Below, piece after piece: positions 32,827-44,663 of a DNA stretch of 64,000 bases. Source of the stretch: Phanerodontia chrysosporium. Taxonomy: Eukaryota > Basidiomycota > Agaricomycetes > Polyporales > Phanerochaetaceae. The notes under the pieces are model-generated. The model was not told the origin of the DNA. It did not search any database and saw only the letters and a program-made list of their open reading frames with translations. The DNA lies in the NCBI GenBank assembly GCA_001910725.1, contig MJGA01000004.1, forward strand, positions 1,736,001 to 1,800,000. The letters run 5' to 3'. Both the position numbers and the translations under genes were made by a program. Position 1 is the first letter of the stretch; every line of letters starts with the position of its first letter.

Positions 32827-34846
32827 ATGGCTGCCTTGGCTTCGTATGTGTACACTGTTAAGCCTGTGAAGCCTCAGTATTGACTCTAAACCCTTCAGAC
32901 TGCTGCCCAAGCCTCTCAATGCTCCATCTGTCTCGGACGACGAAGACGAGGAGATTGTCCAGCAGGTTGCACAGACCTCGATCCAGGGCTCGCAGGCTGT
33001 CGTAATCCGCACTCCAGCACCACCATATGGCAAGCGAAGGGGATGGAAGCCAACGTCTCTGGAGGACTTTGGTGCGTCTGTCAGTGCCCACCCGCCTCAC
33101 ATATAGCTCACTTCGCGTAGGCGACGGCGGAGCGTACCCCGAATGTCATGTCGCACAATATCCTTTGGGTATGGGGAAGAAGAAGGTACGCCCATCCTTT
33201 CAAGGCACGGAAGCAGTACTAAGCCCGCTTGCAGACCGCGGCCGGCAACACACTCGCATTGCAAGTTGATTCCGAAGGCAACGTTCGCTACGATGCTATC
33301 GCTACACAAGGGCAACGGGCAGGGAAGATTGTCCAGTCTCAGTTCAAAGACCTTGTACCTCTGGCACACCGAAAAGACTTGGATGAATCCGCTCGTGACA
33401 TGGAACGGCCATCGGAGGAAGAGGTCCAGGCGACTGCCGAAAAGACTCGCGCTGCTCTCGAAAAGCTAGTGAACGGCAAAATCAAGGCAGCCCAGCCAAA
33501 GAACGTGCCCGACGCCCAAGGAAAGACGACGTACATCCGGTATACGCCAGGCCAGCAGAACGGATCTGATGGCCTCAAGCAACGTATCATCAAGATGACG
33601 GAGGTGGTCGAGGATCCTCTGGAGCCGCCGCGGTTCAAGCACAAGAAGATTCCCAGGGGCCCGCCGAGCCCGCCACCGCCCGTTCTGCGTAGTCCGCCGC
33701 GGAAGGCAACCGCGCAGGAACAGAAGGAGTGGATGATCCCGCCATGCATTTCAAACTGGAAGAACAACAAGGGTTACACTATTCCCCTTGACAAGCGTCT
33801 AGCTGCGGATGGTCGAGGTTTGCAAGATGTAAGCACTTTGGTCTCACCGAGACATGATTGCTGACAGCATCGTAGGTGCACATTAATGACAACTTTGCGA
33901 AGTTCTCCGAGGCCTTGTTTATTGCCGACAGGCACGCTCGTGAGGAAGTCCGGCAGCGTGCGCTCATGCAGCAGAAACTGGCAGAAAAGGAGAAAGCAGC
34001 GAAGGAAGAGAATCTCCGAATGCTTGCACAGCGGGCACGCGAAGAGCGTGCGGGTATCTCGGCGCCTCGGCCAGTGGACAACAAGGCGACCGCAGAGCGT
34101 GCAGCGGCCATGAAGTCCTCGCTGGGTGCGTACGGCAGCGGAAGCGAGAGCGAATCGGAGTCGGAGGAAGAAGAGGACGAGGAGGCCGCCCGTATCCGCG
34201 ACAAGATGCGGGAGGAGAAACGCCGAGAGAGAGAGCGGGAGTTGCGGATGTCAAACATGGGCCAGGAGCAACGTGCGAAGATGCTAGCTCGCCAGCAAAA
34301 CCGCGATATCTCCGAGAAGATTGCCCTGGGCTTGGCCAAGCCCACGCTGTCGAAGGAGTCGATGCTCGACTCGCGCTTGTTCAACCAGGAGTCGTTGTCC
34401 GGCTCATTCGCCGACGACGAATCGTACAACCTCTACGATCGGCCGCTGTTCCACGGATCGACGGCCGCTGCTGCCATCTACAAGGCACGTGGCAACATAT
34501 CTGAGGGTAACGACGAGTCATTTGGCGGAGGCACGGAAGAAGGAATTGGCAAGGCACTCGACAACGACCGCTTTGGCCTCGGCCGCGCCAAGATTGGGTT
34601 CGAAGGCGCGAGCGAGCAGGAGGTCAGGGAAGGCCCGGTCCAATTCGAGAAGGACACAGGCGACGTGTTCGGATTGGACAAGTTTTTGGACGAGGCCAAG
34701 AGCGGCAGGAAACGGGGCCTGGATACCGAAGCGTAAGTCGTCGTACGCCGATCTCGGAGCCAATTCGCTGACGTACCTTTCGCACATCCAGGGGTGGCTC
34801 ACGGAAACGACAGCAACTGGACCGCGCTGCCGAACGCGAATCCTGA
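32827..34846 (+). CDS. PRP45: SNW/SKIP-domain splicing factor (Prp45)
   Basis: A core spliceosome component also linked to transcription in animals (SKIP/SNW1). The ATG at 32827 encodes MAALAS, spliced to LLPKPLNAPSVSDDEDEEIV. The SNW domain includes PYGKRRGWKPTSLEDFGDGG, YPECHVAQYPLGMGKKK, IVQSQFKDLVPLAHRKDL, TTYIRYTPGQQN and KMTEVVEDPLEPPRFKHKKI. The name-giving motif is WMIPPCISNWKNNKGYTIPL, followed by DVHINDNFAKFSEALFIADR. The C-terminal third is a charged coiled-coil-like region with an acidic Ser/Glu patch (GSGSESESESEEEEDEEAA), then YDRPLFHGSTAAAAIYKARG. A last short exon gives GGSRKRQQLDRAAERES, TGA at 34844-34846. All introns are consensus. Confidence 0.96.
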
Positions 34847-35175
34847 AATCTTTCCAGCTCCATGTGATGTTTTCCGTCTCATCTCGCCGCGCTCCGTCTC
34901 CCTTGCTGTACACTTTAGTCTCTCCACATGTCTTCCGTGTCTTGTATTGTAATATGCATATTTCTTCCGGACAGCCTGGCGTGCAGGGCCCCAGTAGTGG
35001 CGAGCTTATTTGAAGAGTCTGTTACGACGACGGCAACAAGCTAAATGTTGACGTGCTTACACGCAGATGCTGACTCCGAGGAGTTGGGTTTCCGGCGCTT
35101 CGCGCTGTCCGCGTCGAATATCCTAGCTAATTTCTTCGAATTTAGCCACCACCACCGTCCTGCCACCACCCGGCG
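34847..35175. other. Intergenic gap SNW1 to TIM54
   Basis: A 329-bp gap with the SNW1 3' UTR and the TIM54 promoter. No other feature seen. Confidence 0.5.
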
Positions 35176-36739
35176 ATGAGCGCAAATGGCGGGGACAGCG
35201 CGTTTCCGAAGCCGCAGCCGCCGCAGTCTGGCATGAAGACTGTCCTTCAGTACACTGGCATCCCTCCGTCATGGCTCGACAAGCGGCCGAGTCTTCCCTC
35301 TCGGAACTGGCTCATTTTCCTCTCTCTGACTTCCACCGTCGTAGGCTACTACGTCTACGATCGCCAGCAATGCAAGAAGATTCGCGCAGAGTACGCGGAG
35401 AAGGTGCAACACCTATCCAAGGTGCCCTTGCATAGCATGGACTTCCCGCGCAAGGTCACCGTGTACGGCTGCAAATGGCCCGCGGACGAGGAGTACGACC
35501 GAAGCTTGAAATACTTTCGGAAGTACGTCAAGGTTCGCGCTGATGCGTTTGTAGACATTCCGCTTGAGCTGACCTCTTGCATAGCCTATCCTTGTAGCAG
35601 CCGCAATCGACTACGAGATGATTAATGGTCGGCGCCACGGTGAGCTTGCGGAGCGCATCGCGAACGACATCAAAAAACGCAGGAGGCTCGAGGCTGGTAT
35701 TGACCCACCGCCCTTCAATCCTATGAACCTGCCAGCGAACAACCCCGACGCGAAGCGGGCTCGCGAGCTCGAAGGCGGAGTCGTCATCATTGGTCGCCCA
35801 ACGTTCAAGGAGTTCATGGCGGGTCTCAAGCGTGGCTGGACGGAAAGCCTAGAGATGGTGGACAAGGAGGAGCACCTCTCTAGGATTCTCGAAAACGATG
35901 GCCGATTCGACGAGCCGGAGCCGGAACCCTCTGTTTCACTGCAAGCCGGCGACGACGAGCCTATCCCGACTCCGTCCAGGTTGAAGCCGTCGTTCATCCC
36001 TCCCCATCTCAATCCCAACGTCCGACCGACTTCTGGCACACGGAGCGAGCAACAAGAGATACCCTCCACTCTGAATGTTCCACCTGCGAGCATCCCACCG
36101 CAACCGCCGATCTTGCTCGTTTCTTTCCTCAACCATATCGGCTTCACACAGATTCCTCACATGATCTGGGAGTTCTTCAACGAGCGACACAAGGTGCGCT
36201 CCGGCGCCGAAGCCGCTTACCGCCTTATTGTCGGGGAGACTCGCCCTATCACCGCTCCGTCTAGTCTCGACAATGCAGACCCTACACCTGCCGAATCCTT
36301 CCAGGCGGACCCCGTGAGCGGCCCCTCCGACCTCGATTTCGACAAGGAATGCGAGGCCTGGTACAAGAAGTCCTTCGTGCGGGACTTTGCGTCCGAGATC
36401 CAGAAGGCTCGCGAGGAGTACTATGCGGAGCTGCCGAGGAAGCTCGAGACTGCTCGTGCGCTGGCCCGAGGTACTCGTGAGCCAACGAAGGACGAGATCA
36501 ACTATCCACCACCTACCGAGGTCGAGTTGCGCGCCGAGCGTTTGAAGAAGGAGCTCCGGTGGCGCAGCGACGAAGCCGGCTGGGACATCATCAAGCCCGA
36601 CACCCCTGTCGCTTGGGACGAGAGGTTGCGGAGCGTGTTGAGAGTGTTCGTCGAGCCCTCACCTGAGCGGGAGAAAGAATTCCGGCAGCAGGCTGAGGAG
36701 ATCATGAGTAGGATCGCACAGAAGGAGCGGGACCCATGA
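35176..36739 (+). CDS. TIM54: Mitochondrial inner-membrane translocase subunit Tim54
   Basis: A subunit of the TIM22 carrier translocase. The ATG at 35176 gives MSANGGDSAFPKPQPPQSGM, then LQYTGIPPSWLDKRPSLPSR NWL, a Tim54 signature, and one membrane span LIFLSLTSTVVGYYVYD. Next are VTVYGCKWPADEEYDRSLKY and RKYVK. A single intron (about 35525-35585) joins to PILVAAAIDYEMINGRRHGE. The intermembrane-space part contains GGVVIIGRPTFKEFMAGLKR, an acidic/Pro-rich stretch, and the conserved LLVSFLNHIGFTQIPHMIWE FFN. It ends MSRIAQKERDP at 36739. About 500 residues. It runs convergent to HFM1 with only 121 bp between stop codons. Confidence 0.95.
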
Positions 36740-36860
36740 TAGTTCTTGCCATCCCTCTTGACTTGTTCTGGTATATCTAGCGGGGGCTGCCTCGATAAAA
36801 GCTCATGTATCTCCTTGGGTATCATCTCTATACGGTACACTAGACCTAGCACTCCTAGTG

Positions 36861-39800
36861 CTAATCGCTATTCTCCACAACGACTACTGCATCACTCTCA
36901 AGCCATTCTGCAAATTCTGCCATAGCCACGTCCCAGGGGTGTGGCTCTTCCGCCGCGTGTCGAGTCGCGTCTTTACTGGGCGAAGTTCGCTGGGATTTGG
37001 ACGTCGGGGGCTCAAGAGCGATATCGAACCTACTTTCGCGCTGAGTAGCCAATATAGGTGGTGGGCTCGTCGACCGAGCATTTGGGGCGTCCTCTAACGG
37101 AGCGGACAGCGAGTCTTCGGACCGAACCTGGAAGAGGCTCTCGTCCAGCTGAAACTCATCCTCAGGTTGCTGTTCCATTTCGGCGGTATCATTAACCGCA
37201 GACAGAAACGTATCCGACGATGCAGCCCAGAAGAGCGGCTCCTTGCTCGTTGCCTGAAGACATAAACAAGTACCTGCATAGGCGAGTAGTGCCGATCTCT
37301 TACCTTCCTCGGGAGAGGGGACAACGCAGGGTCCTGCACCTTGGGTCGTTTGGATTGCGGAGCGAAAGCTAAGTTGTCGTCAGAATCACGGAAGCGCTTT
37401 GGGGCGATAGGTGGGGATCGTGTAAGGTCGACGCAGCCATGTTCTTGGGGAAGAGAAGGGATTGCCGCATCATGAGACGGTTCTTGCAGCACCGGGGACG
37501 GCATGTTGCGAATAAGCTCATCCATTTCAGCGTCAGAGTATCGAGTCGACCCAGAGCCAGAGGTAACAGATCGTTTATTATTGCGAGCGAAGGATGCCAA
37601 GAGGTCTTGCACGTCAGGGAGCTCGTCGGTAGACTCGTTCAGATCGCCAGAGTCGTCAGAAAGTGCCGGTTCACCAGCCGTCAGATCTGCGAAAGCCAGG
37701 TCAAAGTTGGGGGCTTTACGTTTCTTGCCGTCCGCACGACCGCTGCTTGAACTGCCACCGTCTACCTTGATGCGGCGACCCTCTTGGAGCTGAATACTAG
37801 CCTGGACGTTAGTACCGTGGTGTAGTTCTTCGAGCTGCTTGAGACGTCGGTCTGGCTTAGAGCAGAGAGTGACCTTGTGCTTCTTAGTCTTCGGCTGCAC
37901 TTGTTCCGTGACCTGGGGCTGCTGCAACACTGGCTGCGCCTCGACGGGGTGAAGTGTCTCGACTCGTTTCTTCGTCCAAGCTGGAGGCTTTGAGAGACCC
38001 TCGCGACAACTAACAACGTGTGAGAGCTTGCAAATAGTGTGACAATACACGCACCATAGGTGTCTGCACGCAGACTTGTCTTTGCAAGGATGGTTGCATC
38101 TATGATGACGATGAGGCTAAGAACTCCATGTGCCAGGAGGACGCACTCATAGTTCCCATTCGGAAGGACTTGTGGGGGACACGGTGCGCGGGCAGTTTCA
38201 GTGTCATCCATCTGTCTTTCGTGCCGGTATGACTTATCGACGCTACTGGTAGACTTCGGTTGTGACTTGAAGGCGACAGTTGTGGATGGTGTCATCTCTG
38301 ACGAGAGTGAGTATCCTCTCGTTTGATATGATCGTTAGCTCACGAGTTAGGTCCTTTTTTACAATGACCGCAGTTTCGTCATCCGAAGGCCAATCGTTCA
38401 TCGCCTCCCAGAATGCATCGTCTGCCTCCAAACCTTCGAGATCTCGCTCCTAGATGAAACTTATAAGCAATTTGCTGGGTGACCATATCCAATTCCGCCT
38501 CACGAGTGCCGACTTCGGTCGAGTGTCCATGGTAGGATATGCGCTGTGAGCTAGCTTTGGCCTATATGTGTAAGTTACCGTGACTCCGGCGACCGTTTCC
38601 TATGGTAATGTGGGCATAGCTCGCTTGAGAAATTGAGGACTTACAGATGCAACCTGCAGCGTCACCGATTGGCTGGGTTTCGTGAGGCGTGCAATGATGT
38701 TGAACGTTTTGTGAGGCTTGAGCATCTTGTTTCTGTACAGCAAAGGAATTGAGTGACGGCAGATAGGCTCGGGTAAGGTCCATTCTCACGGGATTCTTCG
38801 GAAATCGATGAAATCCAACTCAGAATTTACAGAGAGGACCATGGTCCACTCCCTAACCTTCGCCTTGCCCTTTTTGATTTTTGGGTGATCAATAGAGGCG
38901 TCGTTACGTATACCGACCGTCACGGCAAGCTCGATTTCGACTGGACTAGCTCCATCACTTTCTGTTGTGTTGATCTCTTCAACCTGTATGAAGTATGAGG
39001 GAAGCGATCTGACGAAAGCGAGCACTTCGTGACCGAATGGCGTGCGTCGATTAAGCAACTACACCCCGGTGAAAAGCCGTTCAATTCCAACTCATTGGGC
39101 CTCACCAATTCCAGTCGCTGAGGATCTTGCTTGGCGAAATCCTGCAGCGTGGCTATTCCATGCTGTGCTAGAACCTGTAGGGATGCTCCTATCAGGAAAC
39201 ATACCTCAAGTCAGCGTCGAACGCACCAAGATCCTGGTCAAAATGGCATTAAAGTAAGCAGGACGAACGCAAACGAAGGGCTCACGATTTTTCTCCAATC
39301 TGAGTGATCTGGCGAAGGACGATAGGACGGTCTTCCCAGGCTTTTGCGGTCAGGCAGCGCATCCTGAACAGTATGAACATGAGCAGTTGTTCTGGGAAGG
39401 ATAATCCGTGACTTACAGTTCCATTCCATGCTTCACCTGCGCTCCGCATTTTCTTGCTATGGCGACTTCCACCATTGCTACTCAACGCTTATTGGAACGA
39501 GGCTCCAATGTCAAGTCCAATGCACGTACCTCGCGCAATTCTAGGTACAAGTCTCCATATGCTGACTGCTTCGAGAGATGGCTGATTATCCCCGTTCTTG
39601 TACTCGGGCTCATTCAGACTTATTCCTGCCAGGATCGCCTGAAACTGTATCAGTACCGAAGTGCTATAAACAGTGAGCGCGACGGTACCTGAATTATAAG
39701 TGAGATCTTGTCAGACGGCTTCTCGATCCTCTTCATCTTGAAGCGGATTTCGTCGCGCGATCTCAGCTTGCTATATATCTGAAGCAGTCTGAGAGTCTAA

Positions 39801-42800
39801 TACTGTTCAGGTCATCAGTATGGCGAACCTGCTTCTCGCCGAACCGAATCTTGATGTCAGAAAATCTAAGAGGTTGTGAGTGACCCAAACCACGATCGAC
39901 CAACTGTAGTAACTCACTCCTCGGCAGACGCGAGAGCCTCAAGCTGACACAGCCCACTGAATTAACGTACGTAAGAATGACAAGGAAGACGAACCATATC
40001 TCTCAAGCTTGCTTTCTCCGGTAAACCCAGTATTAGTGCCATCTAGTACTCAACGTATACAGTCAGTTGGCCGAGCAGGGAGAAGGTACTCATGCGACAT
40101 GCCGTCGATTGCCGAATGTAGTACTAGCGCGAGGGAAGGTCAGTCCTACAGCAGAGTGTAACCTTCTTAAGGCATACCTTGCTCATGATATCTCCGTACT
40201 CCGTCGATCTCAGCATGGGACTCTCCTCGTCAGGCGCTTCAAGCAGTTGATCGTGCTTCAGCCGTTTAATGCTCTCTATGACCATATCGTCGATACGTTC
40301 TTGCCATGTCTGGTTGCCTTCTTTGCCTATGCGGTAATGCTGAGGGTTCTGCTGGATGCGTTGGAAGAGAAAGGAGCTATGAAGCCACTTCTTGGCAGAG
40401 TCCATGTCAGTAATCGTTCCGAGGCCGATTTCTGAGTTGATATGCTCCGGGAGATTCTTGTGAAGGCAGCTCTCGAGGAACGTTTTCCCTTGTACCAGCG
40501 CTCGATATTTCGCCTCCAGCTCCGTCTCGCACATGATGACTGCAATCCCTTCCTTATCTGTAGAAGATGTCAGACTTAGTGCGAGATTGTCATGGAGAAC
40601 GGACCAAATTGCGGACGACCCTGCACCATTACTGTCAGATATGCACATGTAAAACGCATGGCGACTCACAGCGCGGCCTATCATCTGCATGATATCTAGG
40701 TCCGAGTACTCTTGCCAACCCTCATTACCGAAAATTTTGACGCCTTTTACGATAACCGTATGCGCAGCTGTGGCATCAGGTCAGCAGCATTCGGGATAGG
40801 GCCTTAGGTGAATACATACGCAGGTTGATACCGACAGCGAGCGTCTTTTCCACCGGATGAGCATTATCAACATTCAACTGACATCAAACAGCGTACTGAT
40901 GTGGCAACGACCACTCGAAGGGTCTTCTTCAAGAAGAGATCTTCCGTTGCACGTCGATCGTCCAAGGTCAACCCAGCGTGATGCACACCAATGCCACACG
41001 CGGCGAGCCCTGGGTAAAATTCGTGACAAAGCCATCTCGCGAAATTTCTCACAAACGTACGGTCGAGCTTGCTCTCATGGAAGTGGTACGCTACCCTGTC
41101 CAACGATGAGCAAATGCACGGATAAACAAAATCGGAACGGACCCTCCGGGTTTGGTCCATGGAAGGCGCTCTCTCTGTTTTAGACACTGCTCGTACTCCT
41201 TCATAAGCTGTTCTGCCGAAGCCACGACTCCTGCCGCCAGAGATGTAAACGTCTATATCATAAAAGCGTCCGTTAGGCTCACCCTTGCGCGTTGCACAGA
41301 AGATGAGCACGGGTTTGTCCTGGGAAAATTGCTGCAGGACACCATAGAGCTTGTAGTCCAAGATGCGCTGGAACTGGAAATCATTCTGATCCCGCTTCTT
41401 CAGCACAGGAACCACATGCCGACTGAGCTTGCATGGACGAAATTCTTCTCCGAACTATCTCACGTGTCAGTCTGCAACGCGACCATGAGCAGGACGTTGT
41501 ATACCTCCATGACGATAGCCGGTCCACCGTCCGTCCCATTGTCTATCCAAGCAGCGACATCTTGTATATTAGGCACAGTCGCAGAAACCGCGACGAAGCG
41601 GACTGCTGTTCCCCGGAATTTCATTCGCGAGACTACGACCTCGAGAGTACCCCCGCGACTTTCGTTGAGAATATGTATCTGTAGATCTTGTCAGTACTGC
41701 TGTGCGCATGATAGAATTTGAGCAGACCGACTTCATCCACCATGAAGAGCGAGACCTGGGACAGAATCTGCTCGTGTTCTTCCCTGTCCGAAAGTAAATC
41801 AACGCGTACTTCGAGCTTCAGGAAGTGTACATACCAGTTCCTGGTCAAGCTATCCCACTTCTCGCCGGTGGTGACACTATGGTCCTTCAGCAGCGACTTC
41901 GCATGGCAGCGCGAAAAAGACGAACATCACAGTGGCATTCTTCGCTTCACCCCATGCGCTCTTTCCGAATTGCACGGTATCACCTGTCAACTCGCAGCCT
42001 ATGCACGCATAGGTATACGCGCATCAAACTCGGACACTTGGTGAGAACGCACAATTGATGCCCAATGGCTGAAATTTGGTCGTCCAGTCTCGGTGTTTTT
42101 CGGAGCACAATGCCTTTTGTGACGATCAGTATGACGATCCACAATGCATTAGCAATGTCAGAGGGATTGTACCTTCGTAGGGGCAACATATACACATTTA
42201 CTGCGGCGACCGGTCTTGCTCGATTCTATCAGCATTCGAATGATGGCCAGCTCAAACAACACCGTCTTTCCACCTCCAGTAGGGGCTGATTAAGGGTGAA
42301 TAAAAGACAGGTGAACATTGCGTGTAAGATTTACCACTGATGACCTAGGTACAAGACGGAATGGTAAGAAAAACAGGTTCGACATGTATAGGACTGACCA
42401 TGTTCTCGTCGCTATGCATAACCTGCAAATCATCAGATGTGGGATACTCGCCGAGTACAGTAGCACTCACTGTGTCGTAACAACTTGATTGTACTGCATT
42501 AAACACGCCAAACTTGAAGAGGACGCGGTAGACGTCGGCTATACGAGCAGCTTGATTATATGCGCATATACTGTGTGCATTGGTTGACGTACGAAGTTCA
42601 GACGTCGAGCGTAAACGTATTCCGTGAGTATTTCGTGGATTTGAGCCACTGGCGGAGGTCGATTATCTGTAGCAGAGAGCTTCTCCCGAGAGACGTTCCG
42701 ATCTGGGATGTTGAGATCTGTCCTGGCAAGCCGATATGGCTGACAAACATCAGGGGTCTGGGATCCTAAATATATGCGACATCGTTAGCATCTAGCACGG

Positions 42801-43299
42801 CCGTGGACATAGACGGTGGAGAATTTGCCTTGCGCCACCAGGGTAAGCGCGCCACTCCTGCTAGGCTGGGAATGAAGCTCATCATCTTGGATATGCATGC
42901 TACTACCGGACTGATAGACATTGTAATTTCTTGCTTGCAAATGTGGTTTGGCTAATGAGCGAATTTGTCTACCGGGAATGCTCTGGACTGCTTGAGACGG
43001 AGTCCGAGCGGCATTCCTGTATCGGTTTTGACTACGCTCCGGTGGTGAGGGGGAGGAGAATGCTGTTCTCCAAGTCAGCCTTGCATACTAATACTGGCCC
43101 TCATACTTATAAACTCACCTGCATCGTCATCGAAGTCCTCCATATCACCGTACGCGGCGCTGTACCGATAGGCGGAGTGATTCTGCATTCTTGACTGGGC
43201 ATTGCCGGCCATCCCTGTATCGAGACGATACATGTTTCCATCGTCTATGTCTTCGAGGCCGTACTCGCGGATGAGCTCGTCGTATTCACGCTCATCCAT
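36861..43299 (-). CDS. HFM1: Meiotic crossover DNA helicase HFM1/MER3 (Ski2-like)
   Basis: A 3'-5' DNA helicase that stabilises recombination intermediates for crossovers. Its many exons span 6.4 kb. The ATG at 43299 begins MDEREYDELIREYGLEDIDD. Walker A is APTGGGKTVLFELAIIRM (about 42287-42233). The DExH box is formed by splicing intron 41679-41731: MVDE joins IHILNESRGGTLEVVVSRMK. Then come KPVLIFCATRKG, the ACGIGVHHAGLTLDDRRATE motif, SDLDIMQMIGRA and AVIMCETELEAKYRALVQG with LPEHINSEIGLGTI. A winged-helix/Sec63 region covers about 40.3-38.8 kb. The C-terminus carries an HFM1-type zinc motif assembled across three exons at about 38.15-37.98 kb (CNHPCKDKSACRHLCCREGL), then a long disordered tail ending TAG at 36861-36863. 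The Sec63 part has dense introns that I did not resolve. The first start could lie elsewhere. Confidence 0.93.
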
Positions 43300-43514
43300 G
43301 TCGCGCTTTGCGGGTCGCGGGTCGTGATGGTGCGAGATCAAAGCAGGAAGTTCGATCGCGCGGCGAACGCGTCCCTCACGTGGCCATGTTTAATGGGCGC
43401 TTGATTGCTGCCTCACGTCTTGCCTCCGCCTCACGCCTCATCGTCCGAACGCCTGTGTGACTTTGCTACCAGTTCGTCTGTTCTGTGTTATCGATACTAC
43501 CTCCCTGCTGGTTA

Positions 43515-44014
43515 ATGGCTAAGCCAAGTCAGAAGGAAATGGACCAGGCCAAGTTGGAAGAATACATCGAGAAGTCGGCTCGTCTTGCTTCGTCTGCGTG
43601 TGAGGTCTAACGCTCACGCGATTTACCCTTGTCCTAGGATCCACTACTCTGAACGCTACTCCGATGACCATTACGAGTACCGACACGTTATTCTGCCAAG
43701 CCACTCTTCAAGATGATACCCAAGCAGTTCTTCAATCCAGACAATAGTGGGACATTGCGGCTCTTGTCGGAGAAGGAATGGCGAGGCATCGGGATAACGC
43801 AAAGTCTTGGCTGGGAGCATTATGAAGTGCACGGTAAGCGATATATTCGCTGAAACGCTCCTGAAGCTCACGTCGCGGGTTGGTAGCACCTGAGCCACAC
43901 GTACTGCTCTTCCGTCGACCCAAAGACTTTGACGAACAGCTACGACGGCAACAACTTATGGAGCAAATGCAAGCAAATAAGAATGCCAAGCTGGCTCCGC
44001 GACGGAAGGTGTAA
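43515..44014 (+). CDS. CKS1: Cyclin-dependent kinase regulatory subunit Cks1/Suc1, with one frame break
   Basis: A small CDK-binding protein needed for cell-cycle progression. The ATG at 43515 gives [21 protein letters not shown] short intron (43598-43637) leads to [20 protein letters not shown]. The rest of the fold follows in a different phase: [13 protein letters not shown], then [28 protein letters not shown] second intron (after VH) is followed by [20 protein letters not shown] and a basic tail ending PRRKV, TAA at 44012-44014. At 43696-43700 the DNA reads CCAAG where a Pro-Lys pair needs one more base, so the frame as given stops early. Cks1 is essential in yeasts and both halves are perfectly conserved, so a one-base error in the sequence is the likely reason. 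About 115 residues if read through. Confidence 0.92.
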
Positions 44015-44663
44015 TGTTCGAGGTGCCCGAGTCCCCTGTTGTCTGTATTATTCATCTCTCGCCTGTCATGAGGTTCGTCTTAACTGTTCTTTTCCTGGGG
44101 CTTATCATCACTCGGACACTTTCATGACAGTCCTCGGTGTATGTAATTACCACGTTTTACTAGTCAATCTCAGTTCAGCACATAGGTCATATCATGATGC
44201 TTCGCAGAAGTCCGCCACATCAGTCTGTTTTGCGCGTTTGTCACAACAAGGGCACCGTTCACCTTAGATCCATTTCCCATGTATGTCTGTATTGCATATC
44301 GTTATGAGCCTTGCGCACCGAGCACCCATGTATTGCTCAAGCCACTATCGTGCGACCGACGAAGGATAAGAGCCGGTTGCAGCTACTCGCGCGTAAGCGG
44401 CTGGGGTCGACCGCGAGGGTACCCGGAGCCGGTCAGAAACTCTACTCTAACCTTCACCACAACTTCCCCAGACTACTTCCCGAGGAGCAGTCATTGAACT
44501 TCCTTACTGTGAGTGAATGCTTGGGCAGGGGTAAGGGGGTATAATAAATGCTACGGCCTTTCGCCAGTCGCCGCTTACGGGGCTTACCACTGCCACCTTC
44601 ACTCCACTCTCTTCAGCCCGGCATCCTACGCATTCGCTGGGACTACGACGTCTACTAACAGCT
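44015..44663. other. Intergenic gap CKS1 to the M16 peptidase gene
   Basis: In these 649 bp a plus-strand open stretch (44311-44544) precedes a possible donor site (GTGAGT at 44511) and could be a 5' leader exon of the peptidase gene, but it has no recognisable protein motif. Confidence 0.4.

Noticed and set aside
43300..43341. Extension of HFM1 to 43341
   Set aside because: It begins with TTG. The first ATG is at 43299 and matches the acidic N-terminus.
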